From the NCBI RefSeq assembly GCF_000333275.1, contig NZ_BACU01000452.1, positions 1 to 64,000 of the forward strand: a stretch of DNA of 64,000 nucleotides, in the 5' to 3' direction. Source of the stretch: Azospirillum sp. B4 (GTDB lineage Bacteria > Pseudomonadota > Alphaproteobacteria > Azospirillales > Azospirillaceae). The translations under genes were made by a program, and so were the position numbers. Positions 1 to 7,061 of the stretch are shown here, one piece after another. The notes under the pieces are model-generated. The model was not told the origin of the DNA and did not search any database. It saw only the letters and a list, made by a program, of their open reading frames with translations. Every line of letters starts with the position of its first letter. Position 1 is the first letter of the stretch.

Positions 1-575
1 GTTCGGGGGCGTCCAGTCCAGCACCTGGCCGTCCGCCGTCACCAGGCGGACCTTAGCACGTTGCCGTGCAGCGCCTTGAAGTCCACCCCGGTGCCATGGG
101 TGGCGGTGGACAGGGCGCCCGCCAGCGACTGCTTGTTGATGTCGGGCAGGTTGGGCATTTCCTGGCCGATGGCGGACAGGGCGGGGCCCAGGTCGGCCAG
201 CCGGGTGCCGGCGCGCACGCTGGCCGTCAGCGCGTCGGCGTCATGGCCGTCCAGCCCCGCCATGCGATCCAGCGTGACCAGCGTGCCGGGCGTCGGCACC
301 AGGGGCATGAAGGAATGGCCCGCCCCGACGGCACGGATGGGCCCCGGGGCCTTGCGCACCAGATCGGCCAGTTCACCCTCGTCCGCCGGGGCGGCGCGGC
401 TGGCGGGATAGGCCGTCTGGATGCCCGACCAGTTGCGCCACAACAGGTGGCCGCCGGCATCGGTGGCGGGCGGGGCCGGCGGCTCCGGCTGCACACCCAC
501 GCGGGATGCCGCGACGCCGCCGGCGGCCAGCGCCGTGCCGCCCATCAACAGGAACAGGGTACGCCGTGTCAGCAT
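1..575 (-). pseudogene. Tat-exported FAD-dependent sugar-lactone oxidase-like protein, frameshifted and cut by the window edge
   Basis: This is the N-terminal part of a PCMH-type FAD oxidoreductase of the L-gulonolactone/D-arabinonolactone oxidase family, which oxidises aldonolactones. Residues 1-24 form a Tat-like signal (TRRTLFL followed by a hydrophobic stretch). The FAD region shows GAGHSF at 84-89, where the family often links FAD through the His, and HGTG at 160-163. The open frame stops after about 178 codons (TGA ending at 39). The expected continuation (AKVRLVTADGQVLDW) lies in another frame and runs to base 1. One missing base between 56 and 57 would explain this, for example GTGGCT becoming GTGCT. 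It is either a real frameshift or a sequencing error. It lies 26 bp downstream of the cytochrome gene, probably in one operon, so the cytochrome may accept its electrons (inference). Confidence 0.75.
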
Positions 576-601
576 GGTTGGGTCCGGTTCCCCCTTGTCG
601 T

Positions 602-994
602 TCAGCTCGGTTTGTCCTGACCCGCCATGAAGCGGATCAGCGCCTGGTAGTCGTCAGCGGTGCAGGAGAAGCACTGGCCACCCGCCGGCATGCCGTTGAA
701 ACCCGCCAGCGTGTGTTTAAGCAGCGTGTCCGGCCCCTTGGCCCAGCGCGGCTTCCACGCGGTGGCGAATCCCACCAGTGGGGCGCCGGCGTCCGGATTG
801 GCGTGGCAGGCCTTGCAGCTGGCCTCATACAGGCCGGCCAAGCGCCCGTCCCCCGGCCGCCGCGCCGCCAGGACCTCGGCCGGCGGCGGCGCCTCGGGCG
901 CCTTGTCGCAGGCCGACAGGCCGGCCAGCGCCGCCAGCAGGATCAGCGTGGGCAAGCGCCCCCGTTTCGGAAATTTTCCGCGTGCCAGACCCAT
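602..994 (-). CDS. Cytochrome c5-like lipoprotein
   Basis: A 130-residue class I c-type cytochrome. The haem site is CKACH at residues 60-64, and the likely Met ligand is M102 in NGMPAGG. Two later cysteines (108 and 111, C-F-S-C) match the disulfide typical of cytochrome c5. Residues 15-29 form a hydrophobic stretch ending in a lipobox (LSAC), so it is probably a periplasm-facing lipoprotein. It is the first gene of a minus-strand pair with the FAD lactone-oxidase-like gene, which suggests a dehydrogenase/cytochrome couple. A strong palindrome lies about 40-75 bp upstream of its ATG and probably controls both genes. Confidence 0.82.
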   Translation of the reverse strand: MGLARGKFPKRGRLPTLILLAALAGLSACDKAPEAPPPAEVLAARRPGDGRLAGLYEASCKACHANPDAGAPLVGFATAWKPRWAKGPDTLLKHTLAGFNGMPAGGQCFSCTADDYQALIRFMAGQDKPS

Positions 995-1032
995 GAAACT
1001 CCCCGTCGCCGTCCGTCTTCGCGAATACGGCG

Positions 1033-1067
1033 TTAGTCATCACTAACTATGTGTTAGTGATAGCTAA
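1033..1067. promoter_or_regulatory. 35-bp inverted repeat, likely operator of the cytochrome/oxidase pair
   Basis: The arms TTAGTCATCACTAAC (1033-1047) and GTTAGTGATAGCTAA (1053-1067) are complementary at 13 of 15 positions around a 5-bp spacer. The site lies in the only intergenic space upstream of the cytochrome start (994). Size and symmetry suit a dimeric TetR- or MarR-type regulator. Which regulator binds is unknown. No regulator gene is immediately adjacent; the nearest are the LysR (1770-2690) and TetR (3692-4330) genes. Confidence 0.7.
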
Positions 1068-1109
1068 AGGGGCTGCCAAGGGCAAGGGATTTCGCGGAGG
1101 GTGGCGCGT

Positions 1110-1694
1110 TCAGCCGGCCCCACCCAGCGCCAGCCAGATATCCGCCGTCATCTCGGCATCCGCCCGGGACTTGTGCCGGTAGTCACCGGTCACGCTGACG
1201 CTGCCGTCCGGGTGACGCCGCCGCTTGTGCCGGGTCCAGACGGCGCAGCCCAAGCGCTCCGCCACCAGCGGCAGGCGGGAGCGTTCATCCGGCCAGCGGC
1301 GGCGGGCCAGTTTCTCGGTGCAGACGACCGGGTTGGACAGGGGCGGCAGGCCGGCCGCGGCCAGTTCCTGGTTCAGCACGGCGATGTCCCCGGCGGCGCC
1401 GTGGAACACCAGCGGATCGGCGCCGATGAAGGCCAGGATCTCGCCCGCCACCTCGGCGAAGCTGGGGCAGTCGGCGATATCCTGGGGCCGGACGCCGTGC
1501 ACGCCGATGGCGATGGGGTTCAGCGGACACGCCGGGTTGATGCGCCAGCTGCACGCCTCGCGCACATGCCCGCCGGTGCCGGAGGGGGAGATGGCGACGG
1601 CCGTAACCTCGATTACGCTGCGCCCGTCCACCGGCCGGAAGCCGGTCATCTCGATATCCATGGCCACCCAGCGGCCGGCAGGAAGCTTGCCCAC
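1110..1694 (-). CDS. DEDDh-family 3'-5' exonuclease (DnaQ-like)
   Basis: A 194-residue stand-alone exonuclease domain of the DnaQ/RNase T superfamily. The acidic Exo I motif is D13-I-E15 (MDIEMTG). Exo II is near residue 103 (HGAAGDIAVLNQEL). Exo III is H174-K-S-R-A-D179, which makes it DEDDh type. These residues would bind two metal ions for 3'-to-5' nucleotide removal. It lacks polymerase-binding extensions, so it is more likely a repair or RNA-processing nuclease than the replicative epsilon subunit. The start is GTG at 1694. Confidence 0.8.
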   Translation of the reverse strand: MGKLPAGRWVAMDIEMTGFRPVDGRSVIEVTAVAISPSGTGGHVREACSWRINPACPLNPIAIGVHGVRPQDIADCPSFAEVAGEILAFIGADPLVFHGAAGDIAVLNQELAAAGLPPLSNPVVCTEKLARRRWPDERSRLPLVAERLGCAVWTRHKRRRHPDGSVSVTGDYRHKSRADAEMTADIWLALGGAG

Positions 1695-1769
1695 GTTTCC
1701 GTCCCAAATCCCATGACGCCCGGCTGAACCCGGTCTTCCCCTATACAGGCCATGGCCCCCGAAAGGAAA

Positions 1770-2690
1770 TCAGTCATACCCGCGCCCGGCCGCCCGCCAG
1801 GCCTTGGTATGGTCGATGAAGGCCCTGAGGCCGGCCGATGGCAGGCGCTGGCTGGGGTAATACAGCGCCATGCCGGGGGAGGATGGGATCCAGTCGGCCA
1901 GGACGCGCGTCAAACGGCCCGCGGCCAGGTCCGCCGCCACGGCGCGCAGGTTGACGTAGGCAAGGCCGGCGTCGGCGCGGGCGGCCCGCAGGGCCAGATC
2001 ATGGTTGCCCACGATCAGACGGCCGGGGACGTCCAGGCGCGTTTCCTCCCCGCCCCGCGCGAACTCCCAGCGATAGAGGGTGCCGCTGGGCAAGCGGGCG
2101 CGGACACAATCGTGGGACAGCAGGTCAGCCGGCGACCGGGGGATGCCACGGGCCTGGAGATAGGCGGGGGTGGCGACGACGCCCCAACCCTCCTCCACCC
2201 CCAGGGCGATCGCCACCATGTCCTCCGGCACCGCCTCCAGGGTGCGGAAGCCAGCGTCGAAGCCCGCCGCGACGATGTCGACCATGCGCCCTTCCGTCAC
2301 CAGGTCCACGCGCATGTCGGGATAGCGGGCCATGAAGTCCAGCACCAGGGGCAGCACCCGCTCCGCCCCGCCCTCCGACGTGTTTAGGCGCAGCAGGCCC
2401 GCAGGGGTGTCGCGGAAGCGGTTCACCGTTTCCACCGCGTCGGCGATTTCCCGCAAGGCCGGGCGCACCCTGGCCAGGAACTGCTCCCCCGCCTCGGTCA
2501 GGGCGACGCTGCGGGTGGTGCGGTTGAACAGGCGCACGCCCAGCTGCCGCTCCATCGCCGCCACCCGGTGGCTGAGCGAGGAGGGGGAGACGCCCAGCGC
2601 CGTGGCCGCCGCGCGGAAGCTGCGATGGTCGGCCACCGCCGCCAGGGCGGTCAGCTCGTTCAAGGCCAGGTTGGCCGGCGATTCCGCCAC
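1770..2690 (-). CDS. LysR-type transcriptional regulator
   Basis: 306 residues with the standard LysR layout: an N-terminal winged HTH (residues about 10-68, with [20 protein letters not shown]) and a periplasmic-binding-like effector domain. It starts with GTG at 2690. It is transcribed divergently from the SDR gene with a 98-bp shared intergenic region containing an imperfect palindrome, the usual arrangement for a LysR protein controlling its divergent neighbour. The effector is not predictable. Confidence 0.9.
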   Translation of the reverse strand: MAESPANLALNELTALAAVADHRSFRAAATALGVSPSSLSHRVAAMERQLGVRLFNRTTRSVALTEAGEQFLARVRPALREIADAVETVNRFRDTPAGLLRLNTSEGGAERVLPLVLDFMARYPDMRVDLVTEGRMVDIVAAGFDAGFRTLEAVPEDMVAIALGVEEGWGVVATPAYLQARGIPRSPADLLSHDCVRARLPSGTLYRWEFARGGEETRLDVPGRLIVGNHDLALRAARADAGLAYVNLRAVAADLAAGRLTRVLADWIPSSPGMALYYPSQRLPSAGLRAFIDHTKAWRAAGRGYD

Positions 2691-2713
2691 TGTCCGAAAC
2701 CTTTCATCACGTC

Positions 2714-2739
2714 ATGCGGTATTGAGCGGATTATCGCAT
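2714..2739. promoter_or_regulatory. Candidate LysR operator between lysR-type gene and SDR
   Basis: ATGCGGTA (2714-2721) and TATCGCAT (2732-2739) are inverted at 7 of 8 positions with a 10-bp spacer, flanked by GTCAT (2711-2715) and ATGAC (2742-2746). The spacing fits LysR recognition sites (T-N11-A type). It lies between the two divergent start codons. Confidence 0.5.
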
Positions 2740-2788
2740 CAATGACGGCGGCTTACATCCCGGTCTCGACACACCAAGGAGACTTCCG

Positions 2789-3640
2789 ATGTCAGCCCCA
2801 TCCCAAAGCATTCCAGGCAAGACCGTCCTCATCACCGGCTGTTCCTCCGGCTTTGGCGAGGCCACGGCGCGCCTGTTCGCCGATCGCGGCTGGAACGTCG
2901 TCGCCACCATGCGCACGCCCGATACCCACCGGCTGCCAGCCCGGGAGAACATCCTGGTCACCCGCCTGGACGTGCTGGATCCGGCCAGCATCGACGCCGC
3001 CATCGCCGCCGGCATCACCCGCTTCGGCGCCATCGACGTGCTGGTGAACAACGCCGGCTTCGGCCTGTTCGGCGTGTTCGAGGCGACCCCTCGGCCCAAG
3101 GTGATGGAGCAGTTCGCGGTCAACGTCTTCGGCGTGATGGACGTCACCCGGGCCCTGCTGCCCCATTTCCGCCAGCGCCAAACAGGCGTGGTCATCAACG
3201 TCAGCTCTGGCGCCGGAATCTTCACCCTGCCCATGATATCGCTCTACTGCGCCAGCAAGTTCGCGCTGGAAGGCTTTTCCGAAGCGTTGTCCTATGAGCT
3301 CGCCAGCGTCGGCGTGACGGTGAAGATCGTCGAGCCCGGCGGTGTCACCAGCACCCGTTTCGGGGAGCGTAGCGAAGCGGAGGCGGCGACGGCGACCGAC
3401 CTGGCCGACTACCGCCCCTTCGTCGCCGCGGTACAGGAGACGTTCACCGGCCTGCGCGCCGCCCGCGCCGGTTCCACCGCGCAGGAGGTGGCGGAAACCA
3501 TCTTCACCGCCGCCACAGACGGCACGGACCAGCTGCGCTATGTCGCCACGCAGGACATCAAGCCGTTGGTGGCCGCCCGCCGCGAAACCTCGGAGGAGCG
3601 ATACATGGCCCTGATGCGCGGCCAATTCATGCCACGCTAA
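2789..3640 (+). CDS. SDR-family NAD(P)-dependent oxidoreductase
   Basis: 283 residues of a classical short-chain dehydrogenase. The cofactor motif TGCSSGFG is at 16-23, NNAG at 87-90, and the catalytic set is S139/S140, Y153 and K157 (YCASK). The substrate is probably a small alcohol or ketone and cannot be named. The start is the ATG at 2789, preceded by an AAGGAG-like site. It is divergent from the LysR gene, which probably regulates it. Confidence 0.88.
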   Translation: MSAPSQSIPGKTVLITGCSSGFGEATARLFADRGWNVVATMRTPDTHRLPARENILVTRLDVLDPASIDAAIAAGITRFGAIDVLVNNAGFGLFGVFEATPRPKVMEQFAVNVFGVMDVTRALLPHFRQRQTGVVINVSSGAGIFTLPMISLYCASKFALEGFSEALSYELASVGVTVKIVEPGGVTSTRFGERSEAEAATATDLADYRPFVAAVQETFTGLRAARAGSTAQEVAETIFTAATDGTDQLRYVATQDIKPLVAARRETSEERYMALMRGQFMPR

Positions 3641-3691
3641 GGGCCGGGTGGCCTCCGTCGCATGGTGGGCGAAACCGAGCGGCCCGGCCGG

Positions 3692-4330
3692 TCAACCACG
3701 GTGGCGCAGGCCGCCCATCCACATCTGGGTCAGCGCATGACACACGGCCTCCGGCGACATGCTGGGGTCGTCCAGCGCCATTTCAACGGCGGCGTAGCCC
3801 GCGTCCACCGCGATGCGGGTGCGCAGCCGCAATTCGGCCGGGTCCATCTCCGGCACCAGCGGCATCAGGGCCCGGCAGATGCGCTCCGTCACCGCCTCGT
3901 GCGAAGCCAGGCGGATCGCGGTCATCGAGGGCACGGCGCGCAGCGCCCGCATGATCCATACCGCCCCCGGCACGGCGGCCGTGGCCTCGATGGTGGACAG
4001 CAGGAACTGGTAGTGGTTCTGCATCAGCTCATCGAAGCCGGCGGGCGCGCTACGCTCCAGCCATTCATAGAGGATGTCGTTCTGCGACTCCATCAGGGCG
4101 CCGCCGAGGGCAGCCAGCAGATCGTACTTGTCCTTGAAATGGCGGTAGAAGATGGGCGGCGTCACCCCGGCACGGCTGGCGACCTGGTTGGTGGATATGC
4201 GTTCTATCCCCACCTCGCCCAGCAATTCGGCGCCGGCCTGCATCAGCCTTAGACGCATGGCGGCGGCTCGGGCGGTGGCGGGGAGGATGGGTGCGCTTCC
4301 TGGGGCGGCGGCGGTGTCGGCGACAGTCAC
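3692..4330 (-). CDS. TetR/AcrR-family transcriptional regulator
   Basis: 212 residues. The N-terminal HTH lies at about 44-64 (ISTNQVASRAGVTPPIFYRHF), followed by an all-helical ligand domain. The start is GTG at 4330. The ligand domain shares several phrases with the TetR protein at 15896-16585 (a WI-x-RALRAVP stretch and AELRL-x-TR), so the two look like paralogues. No obvious target is adjacent: the downstream neighbour is convergent and a small membrane-protein gene lies upstream. Confidence 0.85.
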   Translation of the reverse strand: MTVADTAAAPGSAPILPATARAAAMRLRLMQAGAELLGEVGIERISTNQVASRAGVTPPIFYRHFKDKYDLLAALGGALMESQNDILYEWLERSAPAGFDELMQNHYQFLLSTIEATAAVPGAVWIMRALRAVPSMTAIRLASHEAVTERICRALMPLVPEMDPAELRLRTRIAVDAGYAAVEMALDDPSMSPEAVCHALTQMWMGGLRHRG

Positions 4331-4564
4331 GGGCTAAGGCAATGGCGATGGGGTTGAACGGGGAAGCGCCGATGGCCGGAAAGCGGCGCGGCGCCTACTG
4401 CGCCCCATGACTACAGCGTCCCGCCACGGAACGCCATCGCGGATCGTGGGCGGCCTCATTCCGGGCGGCTGGTCCATCCGTATGGATAGGCCGGCAGGGT
4501 ACTGGATTCCCCGCATCGGAATGTTACTCTTTGGCGACGGGAGCAGAGACAGACGGGATGCGCT

Positions 4565-4846
4565 ATGACGAGCGTCACCGACAACGCCCCCCATGAAGAT
4601 GGGGAGAGCATCAGCGTGGACACCAGCGACCCAACGGTCGCTTGCCTTTCCATCGTCAGCTGGTCCATGGCCATCGCGGCCCTGGCCGCCATCGTCCTGC
4701 TGGCCGTCATCCTGCTGCTGCTGGGCGTCTCGCAGTACACCTTCCTGATGGTGTGGTTCATCGGCGCGCCCTTCGCCGCCGCCGGCGCCGCCCTGGCCGT
4801 CCTGTTCATTCAGCTGGGCCACGCGGCGGAGCGCCGCCGTCACTGA
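4565..4846 (+). CDS. Small two-helix membrane protein, unknown function
   Basis: 93 residues. A polar N-terminus of about 27 residues is followed by two predicted membrane helices (about 29-52 and 57-82) and a short basic tail (ERRRH). I recognise no family. The hydrophobic pattern and codon bias look coding. The 234 bp upstream (4331-4564) holds no gene and I see no clear promoter there. Confidence 0.55.
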   Translation: MTSVTDNAPHEDGESISVDTSDPTVACLSIVSWSMAIAALAAIVLLAVILLLLGVSQYTFLMVWFIGAPFAAAGAALAVLFIQLGHAAERRRH

Positions 4847-4911
4847 GCGTCAGTCCGCCATCGTCGAACGGGACTGGGCGCCACCTTGTGAGGGGTCCGC
4901 CGCACGAGGGC

Positions 4912-5637
4912 TCATTTACGGGGGCGCAGGCCGTTCAGGAACAGGCGCACCACCTGTTCAACATAGACGCGGCGATACGCGGTATCGCCCAGGCGGGCCG
5001 GGTTGATCTGGCCTTCGAACGAATACCCGGCCGTGACCATGCCAAAGAAAATGCGGGCGGCGGTGCCCGGGTCATCCACGACAATAAGCCCCTGGCCGGC
5101 GGCCCGCCGCAGATAGTCGGCGACCTTCTCGCGCGACTGGTCGGGACCGGTGCGGAAAAAGCCCTCCAACTGGTCGGGGAACAAGCGCCCCTCGGCCACC
5201 AGGATGCGGTTCATGGCCATGACGTCGGGCTGGACCAGCGCCTCCAACAGCGAAGTGCCGAATTGCAGCAGCACCTCTTCCGGCGGGCCGCAGCTTTCGG
5301 CGATGTCGTTCATCAACTGACCGATGTGGATGGTCACCACCTCGAGCACCGCCAGGAACAGCCCTTCCTTGCCGCCGAACAGGTCGTACAGCGTGGCGCG
5401 GGAACCGCCGGACAGGGCCACGATGTCACCCAGGGTCGCGCGTTCGAATCCCTTTTCCATGAAGACCTTCAGGGCCGCGTCCAGCATGGCGGTGCGGCGC
5501 GCCTCCGCCCGCCGGCCCAGCTTGGGTGCGTCCAGCGGGGGCGGAGCCGGTTGAGACGGAGGGGCCGCGCCAGGGGTTGAGGCGGTCTCGGAAGGATAGT
5601 CGGCAACTGGTGCGCCGCGGTGTGAGGGGCTGGTCAT
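4912..5637 (-). CDS. TetR/AcrR-family repressor of the adjacent RND pump
   Basis: 241 residues. A Pro/Ala-rich N-terminal extension of about 40 residues precedes the HTH at about 66-86 (ATLGDIVALSGGSRATLYDLF), then comes an AcrR-type C-terminal helical domain. It is divergent from the RND efflux operon, and a perfect 19-bp palindrome sits between the two genes. This is the standard layout of a local efflux repressor that also represses itself. The ligand is unknown but is probably a pump substrate. Confidence 0.88.
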   Translation of the reverse strand: MTSPSHRGAPVADYPSETASTPGAAPPSQPAPPPLDAPKLGRRAEARRTAMLDAALKVFMEKGFERATLGDIVALSGGSRATLYDLFGGKEGLFLAVLEVVTIHIGQLMNDIAESCGPPEEVLLQFGTSLLEALVQPDVMAMNRILVAEGRLFPDQLEGFFRTGPDQSREKVADYLRRAAGQGLIVVDDPGTAARIFFGMVTAGYSFEGQINPARLGDTAYRRVYVEQVVRLFLNGLRPRK

Positions 5638-5686
5638 CTTAATTTCATAGCTTAATCAATGGTCCGGTGACGGGCATCACAGGACT

Positions 5687-5705
5687 GTACTGTATAATAC
5701 AGTAC
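5687..5705. promoter_or_regulatory. Perfect 19-bp palindrome over a consensus -10 box (TetR operator)
   Basis: GTACTGTATAATACAGTAC has perfect 9-bp arms around one central base. It includes TATAAT (5693-5698), a consensus -10 hexamer on the plus strand. A bound TetR dimer would therefore cover the promoter of the efflux operon and probably that of the divergent tetR gene. It is 50 bp from the tetR start and 160 bp from the pump's first ATG. Confidence 0.75.
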
Positions 5706-5864
5706 GTAACACCCATTCGGCAAGGTCAGGGCTTCCGTAGGATGCACCCTTGCCTATCTCTTTTCCCGTTCCCTTACCACTTCCGGTTTGTTCCTGATCG
5801 AGGCGCGTTTCCGCCGACATCCGGACAAGGCGGGTTGGGGCGGACTTTCGTCGAAGAGGCATTG

Positions 5865-7046
5865 ATGACGTTCCATGTTCCTAAAGTGGCCCTGGTGGTG
5901 ACGCTGACGGTGGCGGCGGTCGCGCTTGCCGGATGCGGCGAGAAGAAGCAGGCGCCGCCCGCGCCAGGCCCCATGTCGGTGGGCGTCGTCACCATGCAAC
6001 CGCAGCCGGTGACCCTGTCCACCGAGTTGACCGGCCGCACCTCGGCCTTTCGCGTGGCGGAAGTGCGCCCCCAGGTCAGCGGCGTCATCCTGAAGCGGCT
6101 GTTCACCGAGGGCGGCGACGTCAAGGCCGGCCAGCAGCTGTACCAGATCGACCCCGCCCCCTATGAGGCGGCGCTGGCCAGTGCCAAGGCCAGCCTGGCC
6201 CAGGCGGAAGCGACCGTGAAGTCGGTCAAGGCCAAGGCGGAGCGCTACGCCGACCTGGTCACGGTCAACGCCGTGTCCAAGCAGGACTATGACGATATCA
6301 CCGCCAGCCTGGCGACCGACCAGGCGGCGGTGGACGCCGCCCGCGCCCAGGTCAAGACCGCCCAGATCAACCTGGACTACACCCGGGTTTACGCCCCCAT
6401 CTCCGGCCGTATCGGCCGTTCCAGCGTCACCGAGGGCGCGCTGGTCACCAGCGACCAGACCACGGCGATGGCCACGGTGCAACAGCTGGACCCGATGTAT
6501 GTCGACGTCACCCAGTCCAGCGTCGACCTGCTGCGGCTGCGCCAGGAAATCGCCGCCGGCCATGTGAAGGGCGCCACGGCGGGCGACGCCCCCATCAGCC
6601 TGCTGATCGACGGCCTGGGCAACCAACCTTATGGTGAGCCTGGCCGTCTGCAATTCGCGGACGTGACCGTGGACCAGACCACGGGCATGGTCACCCTGCG
6701 CGCCACCGTGCCCAACCCCAGGGCGGAACTGCTGCCCGGCCTCTTCGTGCGGGCGCGGGTGGAGGAAGGCGTGCGCGAGGGCGCCATGCTGGTACCCCAA
6801 CAGGCGGTGGTGCGCGGCGCCGATGGCGGCACCACCGTCTGGGTGGTGGGCCAGGACAACAAGGCGACCGTCCGGCCCGTCACCACCACCCAGGCCCAGG
6901 GCGACAAGTGGGTGGTGACCGGCGGCCTGAACGCCGGTGACCGCGTCGTGGTGGAAGGCGTTCAGCGCCTGCGTCCCGGCGCCGAGGTGAAGCCGGATGA
7001 GGTGAAGCCCCAGGCGGCCGCCTCCGCCACCCCGCAGCCGCTGTAA
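5865..7046 (+). CDS. RND efflux periplasmic adaptor (membrane fusion protein)
   Basis: 393-residue lipoprotein of the AcrA/MexA family. The signal peptide ends in LAGC at the lipobox, followed by barrel-sandwich/lipoyl halves, a helical hairpin (about 100-170, Ala/Gln/Lys-rich) and beta-barrel domains. It joins the inner-membrane pump to the outer-membrane channel. I place the start at the ATG at 5865 because it gives a clean lipoprotein signal. A longer open frame back to 5667 would add 66 residues that cross the operator and do not resemble the family. It is the first gene of a three-gene efflux operon. Confidence 0.93.
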   Translation: MTFHVPKVALVVTLTVAAVALAGCGEKKQAPPAPGPMSVGVVTMQPQPVTLSTELTGRTSAFRVAEVRPQVSGVILKRLFTEGGDVKAGQQLYQIDPAPYEAALASAKASLAQAEATVKSVKAKAERYADLVTVNAVSKQDYDDITASLATDQAAVDAARAQVKTAQINLDYTRVYAPISGRIGRSSVTEGALVTSDQTTAMATVQQLDPMYVDVTQSSVDLLRLRQEIAAGHVKGATAGDAPISLLIDGLGNQPYGEPGRLQFADVTVDQTTGMVTLRATVPNPRAELLPGLFVRARVEEGVREGAMLVPQQAVVRGADGGTTVWVVGQDNKATVRPVTTTQAQGDKWVVTGGLNAGDRVVVEGVQRLRPGAEVKPDEVKPQAAASATPQPL

Positions 7047-7061
7047 GGCAGGGCCCACCCC

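Noticed and set aside
5440-5452. GTTCGAATCCC resembling a tRNA T-arm
   Set aside because: It lies inside the TetR coding sequence and no acceptor stem or anticodon arm surrounds it.
5667-5864. Upstream extension of the RND adaptor frame
   Set aside because: It would run across the operator and -10 box, and the lipoprotein signal starts at 5865.
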